Below, piece by piece: positions 50,001-62,849 of a stretch of DNA of 64,000 bases. The position numbers and the translations under genes are program-made. Where the stretch lies: NCBI GenBank assembly GCA_013398055.1, contig VZRS01009479.1, forward strand, positions 175,894 to 239,893, in the 5' to 3' direction. The stretch's first letter is position 1. The number at the start of each line of letters is the position of its first letter. The DNA comes from Ifrita kowaldi. Its lineage: Eukaryota > Chordata > Aves > Passeriformes > Cinclosomatidae. The notes under the pieces were generated by a model. The model was not told the origin of the DNA, did no database searches, and saw only the letters and a list, made by a program, of their open reading frames with translations.

Positions 50001-53000
50001 CTTTCCTTTCTTTCCCTATTCCTCCTATCACAGAGTGGGTTGATACATGTGTTTTGCCTCGATCATTTCCTGTAAAGTTGGAGGGTAAAGCTCTCCATCA
50101 CATGTCATCGTTGTCTATAATTATTGTTCTGTCATTGTCCTGGAGAGGAGCTGCTTCTGTCACCCCATCATCAGCTTTCTTCTCATCTTTTTGAAGCTTC
50201 ACTTTCTCTCCTAGGTACCCAGGAACAGACTGATGATAGACTCTGTGATGTTTTTTGATCTTTCCCCTCATACCCTTGGATCTTGCTCACCAATCTTCCT
50301 TGCCTTCCTGTCATTGTTAATAAATTTTCATTCCGTTAATGTTATCTGTATGTTAATATCCCTACAGGAAAAGATACCAAAGCAGGAAATACTGATTCCA
50401 GGGACAAGAGACATTACTTTGGTTTGGCCAGTGTGCATATTTTTAGCAGTGGCAGTCCATGCAAGTCTTCTAGGTATACATCCTCCCACAAAAGCCACAT
50501 TTAATGGGCAGTTACATGGAATGCCACAGGAAATGTTGTTCTTAATTAGTAAACCCTTGTGTTTCTAAAATAATGTTTATTGTCCTCTGCTACATATTCA
50601 TACATTTTTTGCTCTATCAAGCCGTGGTCAATAAGGTCTGGCCCTGCCATTGTTCTTGTTTCTCAGTCAATGTTTTATAATAGTCCCTGTTATTCCTTTT
50701 TCTTGACATATTTTATATAAATATTATAAGAATATGTTTGATTTGTACCATCTCATCTAGAACCTTTTAAAATTCCTTCTCAAACTAAAAGCATACCAAT
50801 GCTTGAAGAAAAATAAGCACAGTACCCTTATCACTCTGGTACTGTTTTCTCCTAAAATATCTCCCATTTGGAAGTCTTTACTGTAATAACTGGGATATGG
50901 AACAAAGGCTGGAATTTTCCCAAATAAGAAAGCTTTAAGCCATAATTTCTTAGCACAAAAGCTTCTTTTTTGTTAAATTATATATAAGTATTTTCGGCAG
51001 GACCTCCTATGCACAACTATGCAGTGAGCACTCCCTTTTGCAGTATCAGCTGAAAAGTATATCTTCTATACCATTAATATCAATGTCACTGTTAGAAACA
51101 AATCATGCTTTACTTTAGAGGGTGACCCAGAGGTATATAGTCAGAGATACATGCACAGAATGTGTGGCTGCTTTTTAGTTTCAGGATCATTGCCCTCTGA
51201 TTTCACTCACCTCTTTTAATGCCGTGCAGGAGCACAAACCCTGGATTACAATCTGGGCATAAACACAGGTTGGATGTGAATGAATCAATAGGTTCTCCTC
51301 ACAAATGAGAACATACAGATTCTTTCAATCCATGATACTGGCAGCTGCAGACTCAGAGTATTTCCTTTCTTTCGCCCCTTTCTGCACATTTCCACCCCTA
51401 TTAAGAAGAGTGAATGCATCTTGTTCTTCAAAAGAAAAAGCTTCTCCTATAACATGTCTCTTACTGCTACAGCTGATATTTTTCAGAGGAAATTTCAGTG
51501 GGATTTGGATGCCTAACTGCTCTAAATTCCTTTGGAAATCCCAGTCTAATAGTCCTATATGGTGGTGTAAAAACTGTCTTCTGTAAAGAAATTTTCATTT
51601 TGCATCTCTCTCCTAGGCCAGCTGGGACACAGCATCTCAAGCAAAAAAGAAATGGCCTTTCCAGCCTCCCCTGCTCACAAAAGGATATGTTTCATCCCTC
51701 CCAGCAGCACTGGTGCCTGCTGGGTCTGGGAGAAGGAACCTGATGATCATGCCACTGCTGGGGTCAGTAGTGTGTTACACTGCCTACATTTTCTTTTGAA
51801 CTCTCAAAAATGTATTTTGCCTTCCCATTGGCAGTATTCCTAAAACACTGACGAGACTGCAAATACTAACCACTTCATGGCTCCAGTCTATATGAGTTAG
51901 ATGGGTTTTTCTGTGAGTTTCCCATGAAATTTTTGTAAAGGGTGTGTTAGAAATGCCTGATCCAATGAAGAAAATAGCAACTGATACATTTGTTTTTCAG
52001 CGTATGTATACAGAGTTTAATTTAGCATAGAGAAGCAACTAAGAATCAAGTATTGTTATGGTAAAACACTTCCTTTCATCTAGAGTTACATGTGATCCCG
52101 TAATAAATTCAAATGTGCATGATTGTGTTTTTAGAAAGTGAAAATTTAAATTAACAGTGGGGCTAGTACTGAGTTCCACTCTCTGCCATTATCTCAGTAA
52201 ATTTGAGTTTGTGTAACATGAGTATTCAGAAGTAAAACCTGCATGAAATCTTCCAATTGTGAATGCCTTTTCCTTGTAAGAATTTGCAGTGAATCTCTGG
52301 AAACTTGCTAAGTCCCCAGGGGGATAAAAATTCACAGATCTAACTAACACTGAGGGTCATGTTATCACACAGATTAACTATTCTCAACCAATTTCTGAAA
52401 TGCATTAAGCAGTTAAGGCTTTCTATCAACATTAGTAATGTGTACTTTCTTTTCCTACCTGTTTGTCCTTAAATATATTTATTAGGTCCCTGACACTCAG
52501 GGGCCCTCCTTCCTGTTATTAATCAGCTTCTCACATGTCCCTGAAGAAGCATCTCTATTTCACATGTTCAGCTAATTATTCTTCTAATTATTCCTTTTAA
52601 AGGAGTCAGTACACTGTACTACAAGTATTAATACATAGTGTTACTCCATGACATTGTATTTGGAAAAATAATATCAATAAGTATATTTTTTCAACCCAAA
52701 CAAAGTTTTAAATTTTGTTGAATAAAACAAGGGGTGTAACATTTCCCAGAAGCTGTGTTACAGACTTGATAAATAAAGCCAGGGTTCTGTAGGAAGTCAC
52801 TGAGAGTCAGATTCATCAGAATGAGGACTTTTATAATATCTATGTCTCGGATAAGGCCTCTCCTGCTTAAATTGATATATACCATGGACAATGGTTATAT
52901 ACGAAGGTGGCCAGGATACTTGGGGTCAATCCCATTATCTACGTATTTTCATGAGAGTAAAGCCTCACAAAAGGATTGTCCATGAACAGAATGCTGGAGG

Positions 53001-53770
53001 AGGCTTCCTCAGTCATTGAGTCCCATCTCCTGGTTATACAGGCACCATATCATGAAATGTCCAAATTATCTGTCAAACTGATCTGGTGAAAGCAAATAAG
53101 GCTTGTTTTGGGGTTGGACTGGGTGTTTTTGGTTGGATGGTGTGGGGATTTGTTCTGTCCCAAAGCCTCCTTATTCCGATGGTTTAGGACTTTCTTTTAA
53201 TTCCCAGGTATTCCTGGTTCACTTACATCCACTTCTTCTTATGCCAACACTGTCTATAATTTCTAGCCTGTAAAGTGAAATACCAGCTGCAGGACAAACT
53301 GAACTTCCTGGCTCTGTAGTGAGGAACAGGCTGAAATGCCTCTGGGTACAAAGAGTTTGAAGGTGCCTGTGAGGACAGCCCAGGTGACCCTCACCCTTAT
53401 ATTGAGGGAAACATCTCTGAACAGAAGTGTTATTTCCTTCACAAGCAGCTAGGGCATAAATATTTTTCTATTCCAGAAAGCTTCTGCAAAACGATAGTCT
53501 GCTCTTACACCAAACCATTTAATAAGTTTAATTAAATGGAAGCTTATGATAATTAAACCAAAAGCCTAAGGGCCCTGTTCTGTGAGGACTTACTCCTTGC
53601 ATAAGACCAATTTCCATATAATTTAGACAACAAAATAGCGGAACAGTACTCTCCCATCTAATTTATATGAAATCGGTAATCTCCAAACCTGATTTATATT
53701 ACACTGTAAATATACTTCTTGTTTCTTAGCAAAAGTGCAATACCTCCAGTACAAGTATTGAAGCAGAAGA
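50001..53770. other. Non-coding DNA, nothing recognised
   Basis: AT-rich desert without recognisable exons or repeat families. A weak fragment near 53568-53610 (GGGCCCTGTTCTGTGAGGAC) may belong to the old repeat class seen at 33660 and 54153, but it is too diverged to call. Confidence 0.45.
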
Positions 53771-53830
53771 GGGAAAAAAAAGCTTTTTTAAAGGGAACCC
53801 CCCCCTTAAAAAAAGCAAAACAAAACAAAA
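53771..53830 (+). repeat. Low-complexity A-rich and C-run tract
   Basis: A runs, a C run and AAAAC-type words in succession. A simple low-complexity patch without gene content. Confidence 0.8.
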
Positions 53831-54152
53831 GATAACCAACCAAGAAACCCTGAATGTGCAAGTTAAACCATAATCTGATAAACTCTGCATGAGGATCAAA
53901 TATCCTTAAACAGATTCTCTAACATAGCGGGTACTTGTAGGTTCTTCTTTCATAACAAATTTGCATATTTACTACTTCTGGGTGTTTTCTGGAACTAGTG
54001 TTTGTGATCAATGCTAGAAAAAAACCCACGCTCCTTATTTTGGAATTCCTTACCGTCTCCCTGTGTGTCCCAAAGGAACAGTACCGTGCATTATCTCCTC
54101 TGCCACCTGTATTTTTATTGCACTTCAAAACAAAGCTCCAGTACTACAAAGA

Positions 54153-54205
54153 ATCAATGGGGCCTGATTCTTCACTACCTTACTCCAACTTTGCACAAGC
54201 CCACT
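54153..54205. repeat. Relic of the same old amniote repeat class (tentative)
   Basis: Opens TCAATGGGGCCTGATTCTTC and continues ACTACCTTACTCCAACTTTG. The word GGGCCTGATTCT.CACT is shared with 33661-33677 with one mismatch. Family name not assigned. Confidence 0.4.
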
Positions 54206-56814
54206 GCAGACAAAGCCATTCCTCTTGCTTACAACAGAAACAGTGGGAAAGTCCCCAGCCCTCCCTGCCAATGTGACAGGATGGCAGATTTCGGTCCTCT
54301 CCCCATCTCCTCCTGTAGACACGGGAGCAAGAAACACAGCATACATGGAGAGAGGATGATGACCCTTCCCTTCCTGGTCTCCTCTGCTCCCCTGTGCAGC
54401 ACAGCTGATAACTGAGATTGGTGTTGGGTGACTTAACTGCACACGCTTCTCTGTTCTGGGGGAGGCTTTATGTTTTTTTTGCTGGGGTTTTCTTAAAGTG
54501 ACTGGAATTGGTGGGTTCTGGCTCAGAAATGTTGATTTTGTGCCAGTTCTTGTCCAAAAGAAAGCAGTGGTCCCACGCTGAGGAAAGCTATATGTCTGAT
54601 AGTTGTAGAAAAGGTAAAAGCATTATTGTGAAGAGGCTGGACACCAAATGCTGCTGTGCACAGCTACTCCCTATTAGATGTTGGTGATTAATTGCTCGGG
54701 GTTAGAGGATAAGCAGGTCAGAGCCTTATGAGATATACACTTCCCACTGACAATCAAATAGTAGACACCCATATCTGAAGTCTATTTGTAGAATTAGTGG
54801 GGAGGCACTGTCCCTTGTACCATAAATGAGTTTATCATTACAGTTTATAATGCTCATCCCTCGATTTCTAAACCTTTGAGACACTGACAGTCATAATTCT
54901 GACCTGCTGTTTTGCTTGCACTGCAGAATAAATACAAGGCCCAGGGGTTAAAATTCAGCCCAGATGAGCCAGAATTGTTCCCTGTAAGACAAGGCATCTG
55001 GAAGATCTCACCCTGTTGCTGACTGCTCTACCTATTTGTGGGCTTTGACCCAAGCACAAAGAGAAGCGTTGCATCCTGAGGGTCATTTTTGACAGCACTG
55101 AACATGGAAACCCATTTTCTTTACAATCTTCAGAAGTGGCTTACAAAATATCTAAAGTATTCAAAATCTGTGACCTTTTCCTCCAGGCAGAGACTTCGTC
55201 ATGGTGATCTATGTCTCTGTGGCCTCAAGGCCAGATTAATACAAGGCGTCCCCCAAACCACCTGCAGGCTGGAGCTGCCAGGAAGGAGAAGTCTGACTGC
55301 TCAAGGGCCCTCACCTGGGGAAGCTGGCCAACCCTGCGCTCAGCAACTGCATTTGCAAGTATGATTCAAATTCTTTTTAATTATTGGAGTTTAAAGCCTA
55401 AAATAGTAGAAAGCCAGACACTGTGACAAGTTTGAGGCCCAAAACTTAAGTGTGTTGTTTGTTTTTCATGTGGATTTAAAAATAAATAAATAGGAATTGT
55501 CAAAGGCAGAAATTGAAGGATTGCAACAATTTCCCTAGATTATTTGCCTAGCAAGACATCATCACTTGCCCCATTGCATGTTTCCCAGGGTTATGCCAGA
55601 TGGCACAAATACTATTGTTTTTCAGAGTAGCCAACTCCCTATCCTGTATGGGAGAGCTTATTAATATTATTAGCAAGTTTGCCTTTTCTCAACCTGAGTT
55701 TTAAGCTTTTAAGGTTAGAACTGTTCTTGGAGTAGACCAGCACGTTAGAACCTAAACCTATTTTAAGGTTTTTTACCCAAACATGAACCTAGGTCTGTAC
55801 CCCACAAGTCCTCCTCTCTTTATTACAAAATGGAGTACACCAGATCCAGGTACACATTGAAATTAATCAGACACCCCAAAGCTCCTGGAGGGCTTCTAAA
55901 CAATGAATCCTGTTCGGAGAGATTACTGAATCCAAATAATATGATTAGTTCCAGAATAACTGAGATGGTCCCAGACTGGGGGAAGGTACACATGAATAGG
56001 GAGGGTATTGGAAGCACTCGTGTGAGACTGGGCAAGAAATTTGGATGTGTGCAAGGGAACTAGGGGAGGAGGATGGGAAGAAGATTTGGGGATGTGATGG
56101 TCTCCAATGGTACCTTCTGCAACTCCACTGAGCCCAGCTCACATGAAAATTGTTACACCTTTTTGTGCAGTGCTGCATGTTACAGATGTGACATTAAACC
56201 TTCTGCACCCATCACGAGAAATATTTGCACTGCTTTATTGTAAGCACACTTCTGTAGAGGTCTGAGCTAGATTTTCGTTCTTTTAAACACGTTCACATTT
56301 AAGAGGAATTTTCTGCTCCAAAATTTGCAAGCCCTAACCTCCAGAAAACACAAATCTCTTATGTTCCATGTGGTTGAGTATGTGGTCCAAGGATCACTCA
56401 TAAACTCTACAGAGAGAAAAAAATGTATTTGTATCTCAGTTACAAAACTCAGACAAGAAGCCTTAATATTTCTACCATGTTTTGGTAATGATGGAAAGTC
56501 CACATTTTATGCCAGGCCCTGTGTAAGTGTATGTAACTTTCAGGGACACCAAAAGTATCTCCTCTCTCTTATACCAAGTCTGAATTGGCCCATAACATTT
56601 GTTAAATAGCTCAGAAAAACACCAATTTATCTTAAAGGAGCAAAGTAGTCTGATACAGATTAGGAAAGGGAGTAGCGATTGAAAAGAGATGTGCAGAACT
56701 GAGTTTCTGGGCAAAAAGCAGTCCTGGTCTCAACCTGCCTAGCTCCAGGTCTCACCATCTGGTTCCAGACATATTTACTTAACGTTAGTGTAGCAAGTAA
56801 GGTAAAAAATATGT
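54206..56814. other. Non-coding DNA, nothing recognised
   Basis: Desert sequence with GC-richer patches at 54230-54420 and 55180-55350 that keep unrelated frames open. No recognisable exon or repeat. Confidence 0.45.
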
Positions 56815-57100
56815 CATCTTAGTTCACAAGCAGCATCGAGATTCCGAACTCCGATGATAAATAATGTACAAAGGTGCGAAAGTGCAATGCTGTTTGTCCT
56901 GGGCCTCCTGTCAGGAACATGTGAGGGACGAGGGGCACAGCACTGCTGCAGAGCTGCCAACTGCACCGGCGTGGCGTGGCAGGAGCACCCAGGTGGTCAC
57001 TCGGCCCAACACCCCCCATGCCACTGGCCAGCCCCAGTCCCAGCGCACTGAGCCGCTTTTCATGGCAGGCATCTCATGTTCCGGCACCTCGCACACAGAG
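56815..57100. promoter_or_regulatory. Candidate conserved block, moderately CpG-rich
   Basis: Isolated CpGs are frequent (for example ATTCCGAACTCCGATGATAA near 56842, then GCACCGGCGTGGCGTGGCA near 56962). Overlapping frames on both strands reflect the higher GC and have no domain. It may mark the left edge of the regulatory cluster that precedes the CpG island. Confidence 0.3.
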
Positions 57101-57149
57101 AGCGTATTTTCTGGGACGTTGTTACCTTGCTGCTATTTTACACTTCCTT

Positions 57150-57480
57150 CCCAAAAAGCTTCAAAGTCTATTTTTTAACACATATTTATTGAAACTTTCT
57201 TGCACTATTCAAAAGAATATTTGAATGGCCGCTCAAAACCCCGCTGCCTAATGACTGCCAACTTGCTGAAGAATGGAGGCAAGGGAGGCTTTGCTTTGGG
57301 CGGGGGGAGAGAAAATAAAGAGAAATCGGCCCAGCTTCAAAGGGCACATTTCCATAATTGCCCTGTAACTTTGGCAAAATAAATCTGAAGGGCTGAGAAA
57401 AGCACAATCTCTCAGATGAGTGCACTACAAAAGCCCCAGAGATCCCCAGTCCCACTTGTTACTATTCTAATTCAGTGAGA
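57150..57480. promoter_or_regulatory. Candidate conserved non-coding block
   Basis: Complex repeat-free sequence with words such as GAATATTTGAATGGCCGCTC near 57215 and CATTTCCATAATTGCCCTGT near 57347. It contains ATTG/CAAT and homeodomain-like cores. No recognisable protein is encoded. Confidence 0.35.
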
Positions 57481-57989
57481 GAATTCGGTCCCTAACCTCA
57501 GCAACAAAAGCCATGAAATCACCATCCTCCCATTCGGATAGCCCATTCCCAAAGAATAAGACCTTATCCAGCCTTTGTCTCCATCCTGCCCACAGACACT
57601 CGGGTACAAGTTAGGATAGCATTAGGTGGAAGAACAACTAGAGGTTTTTCAGACTGACAATTTAAACCCTCGGTCTCCGGTTCTGGGTTGCAAATGTGTG
57701 CACTCCTACATAGCAGGGGGAGATGGGGTATTTTTCTGGCTTGTTTTGTTATCACAAGAAGCCTTTTTTGTAGTTTATATGTAGGTGATTTTCCACACAA
57801 TCTGTCTGTCTAAACTTCCCAGATGAATGATGCATTAGAGTTATACAGTAGTTTTTCTTTGAAGAGGTGGAAATACCCTCCACAATTGTTCCTAGGCTTT
57901 AATGTTTGTCCTCACTATTACACGAGCTATTAAAAAGAAAAAAAAACTTAAGCATAAAAGTAATTCTATATAAAAATGTAATAAGACAG
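57481..57989. other. Spacer sequence, nothing recognised
   Basis: Mixed sequence between two candidate elements. It contains no recognised gene, RNA or repeat. Confidence 0.4.
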
Positions 57990-58320
57990 TGTCTAAAATG
58001 GCTTTGCTGGCACAGTCGCCGTCCCAACTTTGCAATTCCTTGATGAAAAAATGACTGCTGAATGTGAATAGTAGGTCTTTTACAGCAAAGGCCCAATCTC
58101 CCGTCATTTGGCCCCTCTCTGACTTTTTTATTTTCTCAATAAGACGAGCTTTTGTGGCGATGTTCAGTATGGACAATCAGGACAGCCTTATAAAGGGATT
58201 GAGAAGGGCATACAAAGGGCTGCGGCAGCATCAAAGCGAGCCCGGCAGCACAATAGAGATGACATTTTTACATCCCAGGGCTGGGGCGGGCAGGGACTGA
58301 ATGCTGTGTCCACAGCAGTG
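57990..58320. promoter_or_regulatory. Candidate conserved enhancer-like block
   Basis: A dense non-repetitive block with several isolated CpGs (CAGTCGCCGTCCC near 58013, TAAGACGAGCTTTTGTGGCG near 58140, AAAGCGAGCCCGGCAGC near 58233). A 78-codon + frame (58064-58300) crosses it without any recognised domain. The texture is among the most conserved-looking in the window. The alternative, a small unrecognised exon, cannot be excluded. Confidence 0.4.
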
Positions 58321-58529
58321 TCAGTAAACAATGAGCAAAGTGGGAAAGGGGTGAAAACACAAGTCAAAATCTTTTTATTGAAGCCCCTACACATTCATTG
58401 GGCATTTTTCAGCCCTGCATTTGAAAGCTCTTCCATTTACTTACTCTCTGGATTCCCCTATTTAACTAACTGACTGATGATGGCTCCATTTTGATATCTG
58501 AAGAAAAGAATGGGAATTCTTCCTGAAGT

Positions 58530-58680
58530 GAATATATTAATTCATGAGATTTAATTGCGTTTTATTGGCAGTAAAGAAAATATTGGCTGCATGGTGCTGT
58601 TCTTAAAGGAACACTGCTGTCTTTAACACCACATTTAAGCCCCCTGTTTAAGAAGCCCCAGCCTTACCTGAGGTACTAGT
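58530..58680. promoter_or_regulatory. Candidate conserved non-coding block
   Basis: AT-rich block with TTAATTCATGAGATTTAATT near 58538 followed by GCGTTTTATTGGCAG, a word resembling HOX/CDX-type TTTAT sites. It has no repeat and no open frame. Confidence 0.3.
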
Positions 58681-59479
58681 CCTGCCTGTGGTTCTTGGAA
58701 GCAGTGTTTTTCTTTTAGATTACCAGTTCCCTGCATTTAGATTTGGTTGCTTGGGGTTTTTGCATAACAAAACCAGGCTGGACTCCTGTTTAGCTGGTTT
58801 CTCATTCCATTTCTTGTATCCAAGCCCAAGGTCTTGGTGTGGTTCAAGGTACCGGCATGGAAAGTTTCAAACTGGAGGATTTAACCCTGGTCATTTAGCT
58901 AATTCAGGTAATCTCAGCAACTACACCAGGGGCAGGAGGGCAGGAATGAGCACTGAAATTTTCTTTTCTGGGCTTTTCCCCCCCCCGTTATTGCACAGAA
59001 ACATTTCTGTTAGTATCAGGGTATGATTTAGCACACCAGAGGAAATCTGTCTATCAAGCAAACATTTCTGGCATTGTCTTCTGTAGAAATCACTTGCAGA
59101 AGTTTCCATCTGAGAAAAGCAGCACTGGTGCTGCTGTTCAACAGCCATCTCAAGTGTCCTTTTTCATTAAATTATTTTGGAATGGGGCTGGTCTCGTCTC
59201 CTAGTGAAGCTTTATCTTTCTTGGAAGCAAGTTAGATTGTAACAGAGAAAATCAATGTTTTACTCCTTGTATCTAATTTCACATTACATCTATGTTTTTA
59301 GGCACTTAAATTTTACTGCTAAGGTATCTTGAGTATTGCAAAGTCCAGTGTGAATTATACTAATGATCACTGAGAAATCCAATAGAGTGAGTCATATATT
59401 TGAAAGAGAGAGATATTTTCTTTTCACTGTTTTGCTTGAAAATAAATATAATACTAATGTATTAAAACCTCAGGTTTAT
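58681..59479. other. Spacer sequence, nothing recognised
   Basis: Contains a C homopolymer near 58979-58987 and two short overlapping opposite-strand frames. No gene, RNA or repeat was recognised. Confidence 0.4.
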
Positions 59480-59780
59480 GCACACCCAGAAAGTAATTTT
59501 ATTCTAGCCTGGCTAGCTGGCCTACTGACATGCATTTTCACCACTGCTAAAAATAATGAGGAATCCGAGTGACACACATTCATGGCTAGGAGTGCCATCA
59601 GATCCCTTGACCTAATTGAGCATGCCTACACACCTTAGAGTGTTTTGCATAACCAACTTAGACAGCAGGAACATTTCCAACCAGATTGATTGACATATTT
59701 TATTTCTAACTTAAGCTTAATCAGGACCAAGAATGATTCATTTATACCTTTCAAACTTTAGGAATTGACATGGGAGACAA
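59480..59780. promoter_or_regulatory. Candidate enhancer with PBX-MEIS-type site
   Basis: Contains TTGATTGACA at 59686-59695, a close match to the PBX/PREP-MEIS composite TGATTGACAG. It also contains ATTGAGCATGCCTACACACC near 59616 and other complex sequence. No repeats or open frames. Regulatory role is inferred. Confidence 0.35.
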
Positions 59781-60029
59781 CCAAGCTGCAGACTCCAGTG
59801 TAAGCAATCATGCAAAGGAAAAAATATAGATTAATATATTTTATTAGTCTACTTAGCTGCTTCGGTTGATGTAATAAAATGAATTAATTAGCTGGTAGGG
59901 GAGTTACTTTCTTTTATAAAATAAATGTCAAACTAGATTTTTTTGCAGGAAAGGTTTTGTCCCAAATCCCTCCTCCACTAAGGATTTATCTGAAGTCATG
60001 TGCAGGATCTAGAGCTATCGTAAGGTGCA

Positions 60030-60830
60030 GTTGGATTTTTTTTCAGAAACCAGCCAGACGAGAGCTCATCTCCCGGTAATAACCACATTGACTCTCAAAT
60101 TGAAAGAGTTTCCGGCTTTTAAGGTGTAAAGTACCTTCAAATAAATATCAGCAGTTTCCACGTGCCATGCCTTAAACAGGAACAAAGCCTAATAGAATAG
60201 ACTGTAATAAAAGTGCTGTTTCCAGCATGTGTGTGTGTGGCTGCTCTACGCTGCAAATGTCCTTTAGCACTTTTTAACCATATTCTCTAGTGTGTCAGCA
60301 AAGAGACTCCATCAGAGTATTTAACATTGCTGGGAGCAAAGGAATAAAGTGGAGTCACTGTTGATTATTACTCATTAGCCACAAGGACATCCACTTAACA
60401 TGTGAATAAATGAATGACACCATGTCCTAATGGAAATGGCCTCAGTGTACCTTTAAGCAAAATGTTGTTTAATATCTTCCATTTGCTGAATAGTAAAGAG
60501 GCCTGTTGGACATGCACAGCTAGCAAGCGGCCATTGTTGCTTTGTTCCAATTTCAGCATTTAATAAAAAAAGATGTTGTCTTGACTGCAGCAAAGCTGGG
60601 CCTCAAAACCCTGGGTGGCAGCACAGGCTAGTCCTCATTCTGCAAATTCAGAATTTCACTGGCATCCTAAAGGGTTAATGCCCATAAAGCAAATGAAGCC
60701 TTAGAAGGTACATGTCCTTCATTATTCTGCTTTACATTCAAACATTATTATATAAAATAAAGAACATCTGATATCTTTATTGGTTTTCTTAGATAAAACA
60801 CAAGCAAGTTATAAGCCTTAATTTTCTTAT
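60030..60830. promoter_or_regulatory. Candidate long conserved element with paired SOX-type sites
   Basis: About 800 bp without any low-complexity run over ten bases or repeat signature. It holds CATTGTTGCTTTGTT at 60532-60546, two adjacent SOX-type heptamers (CATTGTT, CTTTGTT). Homeodomain-like words appear at about 60365-60420. All reading frames are closed. Its length, composition and place near a CpG island make it the best single candidate here for a deeply conserved enhancer. Confidence 0.42.
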
Positions 60831-61479
60831 TACCATTTGTTAACAAGGAAGATAACACTCTCAAAAGTACTCGATTAGGGCTCCCTTTGATTTGTATCTT
60901 GTTATGATTACCAGGGCATATATTTTTGTATTATTACTTTAGTACACTGATAGTTCTGATCAAAGTGATAAAAAGAGGTATTTTAAAAGTGTAAACATTA
61001 ACCATACAGGTAAAGCACATAATCTGAACAGCATCTTGAACAGTGCCATGCTGAAGTACATACTGGGAAACCAGTCATAGCTGAGGTACATGTTCCTATC
61101 TGGAAGGCTTGTAGTCCAGGCTGGAGGAGCCCTTCTGCTCTCAAATCCTTTCAACAGCAACTTACACAGTTCACAAGTTTGGGTTTTTTTTAATACAGTA
61201 AAACTACTGGGGATATAATATTGAAGATATTTGCTATATTGCATATCTAAATACTCATGATCAGAATCCAGACCACATATATCTGCTCTTATGGGAATAA
61301 ACCAGTTTTAACTGTCTAAGGAAAACAACAGCAAGCGCATCAGTTAACGTGAAAGATTTGGGAAGGTATTTTAATGCATGGTCTGATGCCTGATTGTCAA
61401 AATTGTGCTGGATCTTTTCCTTACTCTTGTGACTTTGCCTGCATAACAGCTCGCTGCACTGGAGGTGGCTCACTGCTGT
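60831..61479. other. AT-rich spacer, nothing recognised
   Basis: Two - strand frames (60960-61244, 61261-61560) have no recognisable domain. No repeat family was recognised. Confidence 0.4.
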
Positions 61480-61830
61480 TTCCCAGCTCTCAGGGCTTTC
61501 TCCTGTCTTATCCCGGGCTGTGATGGGCACTTTGGCTGCGGTGAATGGGGAGCCTGACACAGCCCGCTACGCCCGGCCGGCTGCTCCCACCAGAACTGGG
61601 TCTGACAAGTTGGAAGTCTCTTTCTCCTGCCTCCTGCCTCCTCCTCCTCCTCGCCGACGCTTCCTCTGGCCGGCCCCGCACAGACAGGGAGCGAGCAGGA
61701 GATGATTACATCAATCAGTGTCAGGTCTGGGAGCTGTGATTTATGAATATGCATAATGAGCTCTCACCTTTGAGAAGGACTAGCTAGGGAGATAATTGAT
61801 TAGACAGGAAAAGAGCAGCCAACAGAGAGG
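61480..61830. promoter_or_regulatory. Candidate enhancer: CpG-rich half plus homeodomain cluster
   Basis: The left half (61510-61690) is GC- and CpG-rich with CCTCCTCCTCCTCCTCGCCG. The right half has TGATTACATCAATCA at 61703-61717, in which TGATT and AATCA form an inverted pair. It continues with TGATTTATGA at 61737-61746 (PBX-HOX-like), TATGCATAATGAG at 61748-61760 (POU-like) and TTGATTAGACAGG at 61796-61808. Four such sites in about 105 bp is unusual. It may be an enhancer or a distal alternative promoter. Confidence 0.45.
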
Positions 61831-62849
61831 GAGAAGGGAGAGGGAGGCCTCTCTGTGCCGTCTCAGGCAGGCCTGGCTGGGGCTCCAGCAAGGCTGTCAA
61901 ACTGAGAGAGGGATTTCTGAAAAAAAAAAATACGCATAGGATTTTTAATGTTTTGTTGAAACATGCATAACAAAATGTTTCCTCACAAAATTAATGGGAA
62001 TTTTCTCCACATTAGGGAAGCCAGGCAGGCACAAAGGCTGCTTTCCCCCTGCAGGGAAACCAACTTCTCACTTCTAGAAGCCAAAGGGGCAGCTTTCCCA
62101 TGGCTTCTACATCGCTGCTGCAGGAGCATCCCCATGGTCAGAGTGAAGGGAGAGGGCTCTGCAGGCACAGGGAGATGAGGGCCTCTGTGCAAAGGCAAAG
62201 GAGCCTTTAATGGAGGTAGAAAGCTGGGGATGCAATTGTTTTCCCATCATGGTTGCATTATTTTCTTCCATCCCCTTTAAGCATCTGTCTGGCCACTGTG
62301 TGAAAGTTTCTATGGAAAACCCACCAGGATGCCCAGAGGAAGGGGATGTGGAAATTTGCCTCTAGCTTTCTCTCCCCCCACCCCTCCCATTTTAGATGCC
62401 ATTAATCTTTTTTTTTTTTTCCTCAGCAAGAATTGGCTGAGGAAAAAGAGGGATACAAAGTGCAGAGAGACTGGATAAAATTTACATGAGAAACGATCTG
62501 TTTTCTAACCCCCCACCCACAGAGATTCCCCCATTTCAGGAGCCTGTCGGAGTGAAAGTGGGAACAGTTCCTGGCGGAAAGACAGAGAGCTGCATGGGGC
62601 TGCAAAGAGGCAAATGCTGTTTCTAGGGTGAGCTGTGGCCAGAAAGGACATATGGGGAAAGGAAGAAGACGCAGGGGGGAAAAAGCAGAGATCACAACAC
62701 TGCCGCAAACTCTGCAGGTCCCTTCCCCGGCCTCCTCTGCTCCCAGCCATCGCTAACAGCAGCCGGGGAGGCTGCAGGCGCACTCCAGGAGAGGGGTCTC
62801 CCCATCATAATGCCAGTCAGGAAGAACATTAATTGTGAAACATTGAAAC
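61831..62849. other. Spacer sequence, nothing recognised
   Basis: Mixed composition with purine-rich and A- or T-run patches (61920-61930, 62409-62420). Overlapping frames on both strands are patternless. Proximity to the CpG island may mean upstream regulatory sequence, but nothing specific is seen. Confidence 0.4.
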
